Origin: Ailanthus altissimus
Taxonomy: Eukaryota; Streptophyta; Magnoliopsida; Sapindales; Simaroubaceae
Assembly (NCBI GenBank): GCA_946807835.1
Contig: OX327700.1
Span: 23,534,001 to 23,598,000 of the forward strand
Length of the DNA: 64,000 bases
Direction of reading: 5' to 3'
Part shown: piece after piece, positions 1 through 11,566 of the stretch
How positions within the stretch are numbered: the stretch's first letter is position 1
How the letters are laid out: each line of letters begins with the position of its first letter
The notes under the pieces: model-generated
Told to the model about the DNA's origin: nothing
What the model saw: the letters and a program-made list of their open reading frames with translations, nothing else
Database searches by the model: none
Position numbers and translations under genes: made by a program

Positions 1-820
1 AGCCATTGCTTATGGGATTCCAGAGTTTTTAAAAAGGTCTATTATGTTGCAAACTTTTGGTGTCAAATATAAGCACCCATGTCAAGATGTCGAAAATGTA
101 GTAATCCCGCCCTACGTTTCGCCGGAAAGTGTACGGAAGACCCTGGAAAAAGCTCCGTTGGCGGGCCGTCGTGATATCTTTGTGTTCTTTAGGGGTAAAA
201 TGGAAGTTCATCCTAAAAACATAAGTGGGCGATTTTACAGCAAGTAATTATCTCACTAATCAAAGTCATAATCATAGTTTGTTTGATTCTTTTAAGGCTT
301 GTTTAATTACGTATTTACGCTTTGTAATTGTTTCTTCAGGAAGGTCAGAACGGTCATATGGAGAAAATTCAACAGTGACCGGAGGTTTTATCTTGAAAGG
401 CATAGATTCGCCGGTTACCAGTCAGAAATTGTACGATCGGTGTTTTGTTTGTGTCCTCTTGGGTGGGCCCCGTGGAGTCCGAGGCTTGTTGAATCGGTAG
501 CGTTAGGATGTGTGCCGGTGATAATAGCTGATGGCATCCGGTTGCCCTTCCCTAACGCCGTTAACTGGCCCAAGATATCGCTAACGGTGTCTGAAAAAGA
601 CGTGGCAAAGTTGGGAATGATTCTTGAACACGTGGCTACTACGAATTTGACCATCATTCAGAGGAACTTGTGGGACTCGAATGTTAGACGGGCCCTACTG
701 TTCAATGATCAGGTCCAAGCAGGAGACGCCACGTGGCAAGTCCTACGTGTGTTATCTCAGAAGCTAGACAGGTCGTACAGGAGGGCAATGGTTTCAAACC
801 AATGGGAATACGACACGTAA
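1..820 (+). CDS. FRA8: FRA8/IRX7-like glucuronoxylan glycosyltransferase (GT47), 3' part
   Basis: This is the C-terminal 240 residues of a GT47 (exostosin-family) glycosyltransferase, cut by the left edge of the window. The exons are 1..243 and 340..820, with a 96-base GT-AG intron (244-339) and a TAA stop at 818-820. The reading frame starts at base 2. The motifs FFRGKMEVHPKNISGRFYSK, FAGYQSEI.RSVFCLCPLGW, SPRLVESVALGCVPVI and EGDATWQVL-like QAGDATWQVL near the end are those of the FRA8/F8H (IRX7) branch. Proteins of this branch are Golgi type II membrane proteins needed to make the reducing-end tetrasaccharide of glucuronoxylan in secondary walls. The frame is intact and the splice junction restores the family sequence (YSK-KVRTVIW), so it looks functional. 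FRA8 and its paralogue F8H cannot be told apart from this part alone. Confidence 0.93.
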
Positions 821-1850
821 GTTTTGCCTTATTGGGATTTTGTGCGCCAGCTAAGTTGCTGCATCCACCACGTGGAGGCGCGTCTATGGACAATAATGGA
901 GAACAGCTGGATTTTATTATTTCTGCACACCGGAGTGTAATCGGAGGATGGAATTTTTCATACGGCGCGGCGGGGACCACTTAGATCAGAGATTAGATTT
1001 TTGAGGATTTAGGATGGCATGTGAATATTCGATGACGTGGCATGCGGTAATTTGATCCCTGTGCGGTTAAAAGACGAGAAGAGATAAAAAATATTGTGGA
1101 TACTACCCTGTACACGTGAAAGAGAAAATTTTTAATTTTTGGGTAAAATAGTGGCCCATTCCTCATAATAAGAATCGTAATAATTGGCTCTTGCTGTTTC
1201 TGGAGAAGCAGAATCGCCAAATTTATATTTCTGTACATATGTTTTGAATTATCTATTCAGGTTGACGAGCTATATTGGGCAAATTTTTATTTTCACACGA
1301 GCTTCGATAATTGAACCATACGCAATACACGCAGAAAGATCGATAAATGAACTAAATTAGTAAATGAGTTCCTAATGTACATACAAATTAATCAATAACT
1401 TAGAACAAGAGAAGAGAGAAAATGACGAAATGTAACGAAAGGTGTATTGATGCAATTCGTTTATATAAAATTAAGGGTGTATTGATTTTTCTTGATAACT
1501 AAATAAATGTTGATATTTATATTAATATAAAATATACTAATAATTCTGATCAAGAGAAGCAAGTGACTTTGATACGTGCAACAATTGAATTTTTGTCGAG
1601 ATATAATAAAAAGTTACATGCGCGTATAAAGACGTAAAATTGTTATTTGAAAACTGTTTCAAGTATATGCTCTTTTTTTGTTTTTGGATGGAATAGAAAA
1701 AGTTTTTTATTTTTATTTTGATATTTTTAGCTAGATGAAAGTAATTTTTTAAAATTGGATGTGGCAAAGTAAAGACTAAAATCTTTTTGATTATTAAAAT
1801 GAAAAGATAAAAAAAAGTTGATAATAAAGAAAAAAAGAAGATAAAAAAGA
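821..1850. other. 3' flank of the FRA8-like gene; no gene seen
   Basis: The first 200-300 bases after the stop are moderately GC-rich and probably 3' UTR. Open frames here (for example 733-984) overlap the coding exon in other frames and have no recognisable product. From about 1,250 the sequence is AT-rich with no gene or clear repeat edge. Confidence 0.5.
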
Positions 1851-1874
1851 AAAATACAAAAGAAAAAAAATAGC

Positions 1875-4800
1875 ATGCAGAAAAATAGCATAAGTCTAGG
1901 ATACCATTTTATTTACTCAAGTAATAAGAAATTTTTTTTGTTAGTGACCCAATCGATACTTAAAAAATATTTTCTATTATCTTCATTAATAATAGTTAAA
2001 AATATTGTCCACATGCTATTATTCCAATTTCTTAAATGGTTCCAGGATTTAAAAGATTGAAATCAAAAAATGTACATTAAATGCATTTATAATGGTGTTC
2101 CATTATCTAAAACAAAATTTTTGAAAAATTTGTTAACATACTATATTTAGATAAAGATCCTATTTCCTCTTTGCCTAAAACTCTAGCACAAATCTAAGAT
2201 ACAACCCCTTTGTAAAGATTCAATGAAAAATAAGGTCTACAAGAAAATGATTTTTTTAAAACATTTTAGGGAATAAAAACTGAACTGTCTTTTGGTTCTT
2301 CCCAAAAACAATGTTTGATTTTTGAACCCTTTCTTAGTTTTAAAGGGTTTAAAAAAATAAAAAGAAAGTCTTTTATACTGTTAAGGATTTTAAAAGAATG
2401 AACGAAATTTCAAAATACGACAAAAGAAACAAAAAAGGGTCATCAAAAGTATTTTATTTCTATTAAAAGACCTTTTAAAAATAAACTTATTTTGATTGAG
2501 GGAAATAAATGAATTGGTTGAAACTAGAAAAAAATAAAATTCAATAATCATCACTTAGATGATTCACGAATCGTATATTAAAATTCTGTTTAAGGATTAG
2601 ATAAATGTTTTACTGACATAAAAAAAAAAAAGATATTACAATTAGAACAAGCATAATAAAAAATCAAATAAAAAAAATTACAAAATAAAAGAAAAAAGAT
2701 ATCGTTAACTCAAGAAATCAATATGAGTTCGAGCAAAACAAGTTTTTGTGATAAAATTTTAGAATCATAAAAAATGATTTGGCAATATTAAAAAAAAAAA
2801 GAAATACACACTTAATTTGTAAATTATATTTTATTATAAAATTTTTCATTGAAAAGATATACATAAATATTATTCTATGGATCCTTACTATTCCAAGAAT
2901 CAATGCAAAACCTTTTCTTGAATAAAAAATAAAAAAATTAAAATTATTGATAAAAACATCCAAAGCAAATTGGGAAAAAAAATTAATAAACAAATAAAAA
3001 TAAAATTTACTTTATTTTGACTATAAAAAAATTACTTTATAAGATTAGGAATAAGAATTCAATAATTTTTGATAATTTATCGTATTTCTCACAATCGCAA
3101 GCAAGTGTATTTTACAAAATAATACAAGTCCAAATTATTAATTTTTATAATTTTAAATCCAATCTTCAATATCACGGAACATCTTTATTTTTTAAGAATG
3201 AAATAAAATATTTTTTTAAAAAAACACAGAATATTTTAAATATGAATTAAAACATTAACCTTTTTAAATTTTTGGAATAAATCAATAGAAAAACTTATTA
3301 AACGATCATTATCATTATCAATTTGATTTATCTATGATTAAATAGGCTAGATTAGTACTGCATGAATTGTGAAATAGAGTCGAGAATCAATACTGAATAG
3401 CTCAAAATAAAATTTTAACTAAAAGAGATTCATATAAAAAAAATTGGATTAATTGATTGCGAAAAATTATTTTTTTGGAAGCAGATCTATTACGGAATTA
3501 AAAATATAATTTTAAAAAATACTATAGATATGATCTTTTATCATATAAATTGATTAAGTATGAAAATAAGAAAGACTTGTATATTTATATCACTAGTCCA
3601 AACAAATAATAAAGAATTTTTTTTTATAATTATAATATCAATAAGGTAAATTATTTGCTGTGCTATGTTCTACGAGAAATTGATATTATGGATATGGAGA
3701 AAATTTCGGACAGAAAATAATTGGATTGGAGAATTCACAATTTTTACCTTAGAAATAGGGTTGATATTGAAACCTAAGTTAAAATAGATATCGGTACCGA
3801 AAGAGACAATAATGAAAATATTAGGGTGGTGACCAAGAATTATCATAAAATAGATATAATTAATAAAAAAGGTATTTTTATCTTACAGTTCATCAAGATA
3901 AAGAAATTATTAACTCACGCAATCAAAAAAGGGTATTTTTTGATTGGATGGGAATGAATGAAGAAATATTAAGTTGCCCTATATCACACCTGAAGCTTTG
4001 GTTCTTCTTAGAATTTATGCTCATTTTTAATGCATATAAAATGAAACCCTATATCATACCAATCAAATTACTTCTTTTTAAATTTAATGGAAATAAAATG
4101 GCGGATACTTTTATATCAGTTAATTAAATTTTTTTTTCTTAAATTATTGAAACAAAGTTAAGAAGAAAAAGAACCCGTAGCCCGAGAAAATTTGAGATCA
4201 GATGCACAAATGCAAGTGAGTCTCGAAGAAACTTATATGTAATTAGACATAAGAAAACATAGATAGAAAAAGTAATCCAAGAGCAACACAGAAGTAGAGT
4301 TTTATTAATTTTTAAAAAATTTTTTTGGTTTTCAGTTGAGATGAGATGATTTTTTAAATTAAATAATAATAAATAATATCTAAATATATTATCTCTTACT
4401 TCAACTTATAAATCATAGAGAAATTACTATATTATTTATTCAAATAAAAAAAAATTAGTCTGAATTTTTTAATAATTCAAAAGGATTTAATTCTTACCGA
4501 ATTGATGAAAAGGCAAATCTTATATATTAAACCTTTTTAGTTGTCTATAAAAAATAATAGCCAATTTTTTATATGTCAAACCATAGGTATTTCATTGGTT
4601 CATAAAAATAAGTGCAAAATTTATCAAAAGATACCGAAAAACAGGCTATGTTGATAAAAAAATTTTTGATGACTCTATTGCAAGACATCCAAAAATGACT
4701 AAAAAGAGAAATAAAATCATTATGATTTGCTTGTTCCTGAAATTATTTTATTCCTTAAACACTATCAAGAATTAAGAACCTTAATTTGTTTTAATTTGAA

Positions 4801-4890
4801 AAATCAAAATGGTATGCATTGAAATACAATATTTTTTAATAACATGAAAAGGGCGAACAACCTTTGAAGTAAAGTAAATATATTGCTAGA
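1875..4890 (+). pseudogene. ycf1: plastid ycf1 (TIC214) remnant, main part
   Basis: Frames broken by many stops still read as Ycf1, a large plastid protein linked to the TIC translocon. At 1,930-2,060 the frame reads [11 protein letters not shown]...[14 protein letters not shown] and ends QDLKD. At 3,030-3,240 it reads [22 protein letters not shown] and then [15 protein letters not shown]. At 3,938-4,090 it reads [21 protein letters not shown] and [13 protein letters not shown]. These blocks are in the order found in plastid Ycf1. Only the part from the middle to near the C-terminus is present; the N-terminal membrane region was not seen. It is not expressible as a protein. The final coding stretch lies beyond the LTR at 5,940-6,077. 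Confidence 0.88.
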
Positions 4891-4899
4891 ACACATACA

Positions 4900-5930
4900 A
4901 AAAATGTTGCGGATATCAAGCCGTGCACTTCAGTTTAACACCCCTATGGTATTAATTAAACCACAATCTTAATACCCATTTTATTCTATACGTAGCGAAA
5001 AATCATAACTTGATACCATAAGAACGAACACATAAGATTAACACACCAATAAAGATAAAGAAAATAAACCAATCAACAAAACACAAGATATACGTGGTTC
5101 GGCCCAAAATTACCTACGTCCACGGAGGATCCATGATCCAGCTTCTTATTATTGAAATAGATCACTAAGTATCTTCTTACATCATCAATGATCCCGCAAG
5201 ACCCCTTAGTATCTCCCATAGAGACCTCTAAGTATCTACCATTGATCACCACAACTCTCTAAGACCTCTTAGTATCTCTTTATAAGAGATTTTTATAAAG
5301 AACACAAGAATAGCCCAAGCATCTAAACCAAAAGAATCTATGATATTTTTCTTTTATTCACTCAAAGAACCTAAAGAAAAAACACTCCCCAAAGATTACA
5401 CCCTAGTGCACCACGCACTTAGTGCTTACCTAGTTCTTTTATTCTCTCTTATGGTTACATCTTGAAACCTTAAATGTTTGATCTTAAATAAAGGGTTTAC
5501 AAGTGTTTATATAGGTGTATTTCGTGCTTACTAACCCTATTTCTTGTTGGAGTAAGAGTCCACTTGTTTTGGAAGTCCAAAACTTCCTAAAACTCGAAAT
5601 CCCGAACCAAAACGGACATCCTGACGTGTTTGGGCACTGCGGCGTTGGCCCTTCTTGTGCCTATCGCCGCGTCGCTGGGGACCCAGCACTGGGTTTCTGT
5701 ATTAAGCGCCACGGTACTCAGCCCTGGGCGCCGCGGCGCTGGCAGCTTCTCTCGCGATTTCTTTATTTTCTTCGCGTCTTCAAGTCTCGTTTCACTTCTC
5801 CCTTCGTGTCCCACACGTCCTAGACTTTTCCATACATGTCCCACACGTTCTAGACTTCTTGTGACTCTCCACTTTGGTATTTATCTCAATTCTTATCCAA
5901 CCAAAATTGTTGAATCACCAATTTTTTAAT
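4900..5930 (-). mobile_element. Copia-type LTR with a trace of internal sequence, inserted in NUPT ycf1
   Basis: The block is much more GC-rich and CpG-rich than the plastid sequence around it and reads as an LTR on the minus strand. Near 5,005-5,020 is the reverse complement of a decayed tRNA-iMet primer-binding site (CTTGATACCA), so bases to its left would be internal sequence. At about 5,090-5,130 is the block TACGTGGTTCGGC...CCTACGTC, also present in the LTR of the Copia element at 25.6-33.5 kb. A TATA box on the minus strand lies at 5,506-5,517, and GC-rich palindromes at 5,634-5,741 lie upstream of it, as expected for U3. Exact ends and target duplication were not resolved. Confidence 0.6.
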
Positions 5931-5939
5931 AAAAAATAA

Positions 5940-6077
5940 ATTAATTAAATTAAAATTCTTTATTTAATCCAATTATAAATTAGAAGATTTAATTTGTATG
6001 AATTGCTATTGATTTAATAATGGTATCGTTTCAATATAGTAAGGATACATATGTATCTAAAGTTAAAAACTGGTTAA
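5940..6077 (+). pseudogene. ycf1: plastid ycf1 remnant, C-terminal end
   Basis: After the LTR, broken frames read IRRFNLYELLLI...NIVRIHMYLKLKTG and stop. This matches the Ycf1 C-terminus (a LEDL.CMNRYWF-like stretch followed by RIHMYPR.KIR). It shows that one continuous ycf1 copy was split by the LTR. The spacer to rps15 (about 6,078-6,449) has the expected size and no gene. Confidence 0.82.
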
Positions 6078-6449
6078 GAGTACATGTTTTTAAATTTATC
6101 ATGCCCTATATATGGAATATGAAAACAAAGAAATGTACACACGTCTGGTTTTACATGACAATCCAAAACATGATAACAATTTGATGACAACCATGTTTAT
6201 TAAATTCATAAATGAATCAACAAAATATTTTTTTAGGTTTTTTTTTTTAAAAAAAATTATAAAAATATACCATCCTTTTGTTTTGAATCCCTAATACAAT
6301 TTAAAATTGGATTAATTACTATTATTCATTTTCTAGGAAGTTTATAAGGAACTTAAGATTATTGTGTATATTAAATTTAAGTAATTAGTATTATTATTAC
6401 TGATTAGTAAAATTCATATTAAAAAGGGATTGGGGGAGGGTTTTGTTTT

Positions 6450-6713
6450 ATGGTAAAATTTCATTCATCTCAATTATTTTTCTTGAAAAAAAAAGAGGAA
6501 ACTATGGATTAGTTGAATTTTAAGTATTGTATTTCATCAACAAGATACAAAGACTTATTTCACATTTAGAATTGTATAGAAAAGATTATTTATCTCAAAG
6601 GGTTTTATAATTTTTTTGAAAAAATGCCAACATTTACTAACTTATTTGTTAAAGAAAAATTGAGTACGTTATAAAAAATTAATTAATCAATTGAATATTT
6701 GAGAGTAAAAAAA
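6450..6713 (+). pseudogene. rps15: plastid rps15 remnant
   Basis: The start MVKFHSSQ at 6,450 is followed by frameshifted pieces matching plastid ribosomal protein S15: VEFQV-like LNFKYC, then TSTRYKDLFHI, LHRKDYLSQRG-like and [13 protein letters not shown] at the end. It has about the length of plastid rps15 (roughly 90 codons), with stops and frame changes that rule out function. Its position between ycf1 and ndhH supports one collinear plastid insertion. Confidence 0.8.
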
Positions 6714-6815
6714 AGTATTTTAAATTATTTAATTTATTCAATTTTAAATTTTGATCAACTTCCTATCGTTTTTAATAATTCATGTACAAATAAAAAGAGG
6801 AAAAAAATTATAAAT

Positions 6816-7600
6816 ATACTAGCTACAAGTAAGGACTTTATGATAGTCGATATAAAGCCTCACCACCGATCAATACACTATACTCTTCGTCTAATCATCA
6901 CTCTAAATGGTGAAGATGTTATTGATTATGATGCAATATTGGATTATTTACATGTAGGGATAAAAAAAATTATGGAAAATCGGACAATTATACAATATTT
7001 GCCTTGTGTAACCTGTTGGAATTATTCAACTACTATGTTCTCAGAATTATTTACTGTAAATGGGCTAAAACAGTTAAAAAATATTCAAGTATATAAAAGA
7101 GGCCAACTATATCAAAGTATGTTAGAGTTTAATCATATAACTTCTCATTTATTATAGTTTAGCCATTTTACGGTAATTATTGGTATGCATACTCATTTTT
7201 TTAAATATTTTTTTTATAAAGAGAATTAAAATATGATCTATTCATGTCACCGGCATAAAATAATGCGTAATTATTTTCATATAAAAGGAATAGCAGCTGA
7301 TTTACCTCGTGGCTAGATAAATAAATATATGACTTTATGCGATTATTTTTTAATTGGCACCGTTGAATACCAAAAATTTATTACGTGAAATTTGTATTTT
7401 CTAGAATGAATTGAAGGAGTAGAGATTATTAATGAAAAAGAAGCAATAAATTAAGGTTTATCAGAACTAATGTTACGAGCATTTGGAATAGAATAAGATC
7501 TTCATAAACTTGAGTGTTACGACGAATTTAATCGAGAAGTCCGGTGGGAAAAGAAAGAGATTCATATTAGTGGATCGGTGAAATGCATAGCATGAGAGAC
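6816..7600 (+). pseudogene. ndhH: plastid ndhH remnant (5' half)
   Basis: This is the 5' half of the plastid NDH-complex subunit H gene. The original ATG appears as ATA at 6,816. An open frame then continues to 7,157 with the motifs [35 protein letters not shown] and [10 protein letters not shown]. After a frameshift the similarity continues: GIAADLPRG, CDYFLIGTVEYQKFITRN, EAIN.GLSELMLRA and CYDEFNREVRWEKK, fading at about 7,600 near the position of the RIGEM motif. Stops and small deletions follow 7,157. The open part reaches upstream to 6,699 only because rps15 and spacer sequence happen to be open. Confidence 0.88.
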
Positions 7601-8103
7601 TCGAGGGACAGGACATAGTGGCAGCCGAGTTGTGTCAGAGCTCAGTGATGACCTCTTCTTCTTTCGCTATTTCTCGGATCTCTCTGTTTTGAATGGTCCT
7701 TATCATAAAGAGGGCGGTGCCGGTGGACGGTGACTGCAGGTTTTGCTTTGGTTGTGTTTCGCGGACTCATTGACTCTTTGTTAAGATCTTCAATTGATTA
7801 TATTATGAGAACGATATGTTTCAAAAAAAAAAGAAAAAGAGAACGATATGATATCAGGTCAGGACAAATGGAGAATATGATTTCGGAGGACAAATACGAG
7901 TTCTTAAAGACTTGTTTGGTTTCAATTCTAAAGAGTATTTTTTTTTATAGGTTTTGTAGATCTGGAATTAATTAAAGGAAAATCCTTTTATAAAGACAAA
8001 TTGCATTTTTATTAAAGAATTCCTTATATTAAAAAAAAAAAAAGGTTTAAATTAGTATCCAAATACATCATAAAACACAAAGAACCAAAAATTAAAAAAG
8101 CAA
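7601..8103. other. intergenic; short GC-richer stretch, no gene recognised
   Basis: About 7,590-7,770 is clearly more GC-rich than its surroundings and starts abruptly where plastid similarity ends. No product was recognised in any frame. The rest is AT-rich, with an A-run near 8,030. Confidence 0.4.
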
Positions 8104-8193
8104 TCCGACCTGCCGGATTCGAACCAGCGACCTAAGGATATCTGAACGTTTAACCACTACAGTCCTCCGCTCTACCAACTGAGCTAAGGTCGG
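8104..8193 (-). tRNA. tRNA-Tyr (anticodon GTA) with a 17-base intron
   Basis: On the minus strand a complete cloverleaf can be built: acceptor stem CCGACCT/AGGTCGG with discriminator A, D arm GCTCAGTTGGTAGAGC, anticodon stem GAGGA/TCCTT with loop CTGTAGA, variable AGGTC, and T arm GCTGG-TTCGAAT-CCGGC. The anticodon is GTA (Tyr). A 17-base intron (TGGTTAAACGTTCAGAT) sits directly 3' of position 37, the usual place in nuclear pre-tRNAs. The mature length is 73 bases. Plant nuclear tRNA-Tyr genes normally carry such an intron, and plastid trnY does not, so this is a nuclear gene unrelated to the nearby plastid insertion. The internal A and B boxes look intact. Confidence 0.95.
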
Positions 8194-11100
8194 CTCTTTG
8201 AGTAGATGAAGAACTATTTTTTATATATAAAATTATCAAGTAAATAAATGTTGACCAGCCTCGCCCAACTGCTGCTTGTTTATTTATTTTCTGAAAGGAG
8301 GGGTTAAGAGATACTGTAATCATACGACCATTGAAGTTATGTGAACTGCTTAACAGGCTTCTTTTAGGATTTTGACCAAATAAAAAAGGGTAAAACTTTA
8401 TACAATAAGAAAGAGAGCTGCGAGAAATTATTGCCAGCTGATACAGAACCCCAGTAATATTCGAAGAACATGATGTGCTCCCTTACTTTGAGCTGAACCC
8501 ACTTTTATAAGTACAAATACAAATGCACATCCTATTCGACGATGATTTAATTTGACTTTCATACATTACTGTTCGTCCATTACAGTCATCTCCATTCTCC
8601 AAGCAGACTTTAATATATATGTTTATAACTCATCATTCTCTTATACGGGGACAAAAGGGTTTAGTCTAGTTTAAAGAATTTAGTGGTTCTTTTTAAATGA
8701 AAATTTCAGGATCTGGATTTAAGTGTCATACAAGAATGGTTAAGCTGAGTCGTCAAGGTAATTCTCGTAAGAGGGTCCAAGCAGGGCCTTAAGTTCTTCG
8801 ACTTAATACTTGTTGAGTTTTATGGGCCATCTTATAATCAAAACGATAGAGAAAAGAAATGCATTGATAGACCTGTTACGAAGCCGAGTATCTAACCAAT
8901 TCTTATGGGCTAGCTCAGGAAAACATGAACTTTCGTGCACGTGGAATTCTACCGCAAGAGCATAACTTGCGTTTGGATTAACTATTCTCGTTACATTTTG
9001 AGATCTTGGCTAACAAACGTGTTTCTAAGTTCTAATAACGATGATATATAAAATATTTAGTGCTCGCATGCTCAACATTCATTTCTGAGATAATTTAGGA
9101 TACAATGTACAATAATTTTTCTCTTCATATAATTGGGTATGTGGACAAGCATCTTAATCCCTTAATACAATTTGCTACATGACGGAATTGAACATGTGTT
9201 GGTCCATACTGAAGGAATGTGATATATCTTCTACTTTCTGCTCAATCAATGTTACTTATTAGGGGCGATATTCCGAAGAAATTGATGATTAGAAACTTTT
9301 TAACTTCTTTGGATGATGATTGACGACGACCAATTTAATTAGGGAAATCGATTCAAAACATTAGGAAGAACATTCAAGTCTTTTGGATCCATTTAATCGT
9401 AAAATCTTTAATCTCCCCAAAAAAGCAAGTATCTCTATCATGTTCTAGGCAATTTCATTGTACATAGCATGAAATGGTTCGTGTATTGTTTTCTGAAAGT
9501 TGTTAAAATGATTCTTATCAAGTTCTATATATATAAAATATCATTATACTCTCTTTATCTGCTTTCTAAAAGGACCCATTGTTTTAGAATTGATTTGCTT
9601 GACCTCATCAACTGGACCCTAATTACAAGCTAACATCGATCAGGTCCGGTTCTTCGTGTTTGCAAAGGACACGACATGGATTATCAGCAATTCCCACTTG
9701 GTATGCAGAGCTGCTCCTTCATGGCTCAATATCAAACAAAACACTCTCCTACCAGCTTTATATTAATCATTTAAAGTGTTGATTGGATTCTTGTTCGAGA
9801 AAGATTGTTTTAGTGACAGTTACTTGTCTTTGCTCTTTTTTTCTGACTCTATACTTTGTATTATTGATTGTTAAATCATCTTCATTTTATGACAGACATC
9901 AAATAATGGGTTTTTTTTATCAGGAAATTATTGCTGTTATTTGTCAATCATAAAGTGATTTTCGTAGTGCCATTCTTTCTGATGAAGTTAGCCTCTCAAT
10001 GCAGGCTACATTACTGATGAATCTCTTTGATTTTTAGCAAAATTATCAATTTCTACAGTCTAATTCATCAATAAATATTTATCTGTGATTTATAGGCGAC
10101 TATTGAAATTATTAGCTCCTCTTTGAAACTGGGGTGAGTAGTTGTTATAGAAGCTTACAATTGACTCCTTACAGAAGCGAAGGTCAAGAACTATTTGGTG
10201 GCTGATGCAATTTGATAAGCCAACAATTAATTCGATCATTATCTTTTGTTTTTGGGGCGAAAAGCAATAAGACTGCGTGAATTTGATTTCTGTAAAAAAC
10301 AAATACACACAGAAACGCTTCCACAACATTCTATTTCTATATTTTAGTTAGCAGTATCTTTCAAAAATGATTTCTCCACATTTGTCTATTAATTGTATGC
10401 AAACATCAAAATTTATGAAAAAGTATTTATGAAAAATTTATGAAAAATTTATCAAAATTTATGAAAAAGAATTTGAAAAAGTATCTGATTTGTATAAAAG
10501 TTATCTTTTAAACAATATCCAAATACTTCCTAGCTGTATTAACAGTTGAGCAACCTGCTGACATGATAGTACTGTTCTCTGTCACTTACTTTATCGGTGA
10601 TTATAGTAGTAACAGTTGATATTGATGAATTGAAATAATCCTTTCCTCAATGATCTCTGAATCGGATAGTTAAGATTTAAGAACCCACTATAGGTTTCCC
10701 AGCCAAAAGATAAATGCCCAGTGTAAACAAATTAGAGCCTAGCTCTAGAGATTATGTGGAATCGTTGATTATATTGTATTTGGACCATGAAGCTTGACTC
10801 CAAATTAATAGATAATTAATGGAAACTGTGCGTGTGTGTGTACAGTTGGATAACACTTGCCAAGTACAATATCTGATGAGTGAAGTTGAGTTACAGAGCT
10901 GTTGAAAACTTTGTCTTTTGGGTTTGAGAAAGCCGCAGCTGATCAAGATCAATAATTGATATTGGTCCATTCTCATGCATTCAGATTAATTATTGGCCTC
11001 CAGAAGCCAGGAGGCATCCTAGGAAATAATGGTCCAACAAACATTCACGAGTAGCTAGAGCTGATTCTAAGTCAAGTATCAAGGCCAGAACTCGTCTCAA

Positions 11101-11566
11101 GACAATCAACATTCACAAGCGAACCGCTTCTTGCACTATTTTCCATTTGATATCACAGGGCATGCAAATTAGAATGAATAGAAACAGGCATGAATTTGCT
11201 CTTTCGAGTCTTGACCCTTTTCTTTGCATTTAGTAGGACCAAGTGAATTGAATACAAACATTCAAGAGCCATAAATATTTATGTCTCTTTCTCATCAAAT
11301 ATAAGACTCCTATAAACTCTTTTCGCTTTTTTTTTTGGGGGGGGTGTAATAAAACCCCTTAAATTACACTTTTATTCTGACCAAACAATACATGATAAAT
11401 TAAGAAGACAAGAAAGACGACAAATCCCATCAAATCTTGGGAGGCTTGGACGCTTAACTATTCTTTGTTCCTTTTCTTGGCAGGCAGAACCCATCTCAAG
11501 GCCTTCCTATAAAACACTCTTTGCCAACACTTCACGTGATCATAGTTGACAAACCTAAACATAACC
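8194..11566. other. intergenic; no gene seen
   Basis: No frame here has a recognisable product. Small open frames at 10,090-10,329 and 10,752-10,976 have no family signature. The stretch nearest the XTH stop probably contains its 3' UTR. The only clear repeat is the short array at 10,409-10,485. Confidence 0.45.
10409..10485. repeat. short degenerate tandem array (TTTATGAAAAA-like)
   Basis: The unit ATTTATGAAAAA or a close variant occurs about five times in a row. It looks like simple local duplication. Confidence 0.6.

Larger units (their letters stand above)
1850..7600 (+). other. nuclear plastid DNA insertion (NUPT): ycf1-rps15-ndhH
   Basis: Decayed remains of three chloroplast genes lie in the plastid order and orientation: most of the 3' part of ycf1, then rps15 after a spacer of about 370 bases, then ndhH. 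This is the small-single-copy segment of land-plant plastomes. All three contain stop codons and frameshifts, and many changes from the expected plastid sequence are G:C to A:T, as in methylated nuclear DNA. A Copia-type LTR interrupts the ycf1 part (about 5,000-5,930), and ycf1 resumes on its right side. The left edge is uncertain because no ycf1 similarity was seen upstream of about 1,850; similarity on the right fades at about 7,600 inside ndhH. Confidence 0.88.

Noticed and set aside
733..984. Frames overlapping the FRA8 stop region on both strands
   Set aside because: They lie over the end of the true coding exon in other frames and match nothing.
5515..5929. Overlapping frames of about 100 codons in a GC-rich patch
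   Set aside because: They lie in the U3 of an LTR; open length reflects local GC content, and the two strands are open equally.
6699..7157. Functional nuclear NDH subunit gene
   Set aside because: Start codon lost, no transit peptide seen, and the rest of ndhH has stops, frameshifts and truncation; it is a plastid-derived pseudogene.
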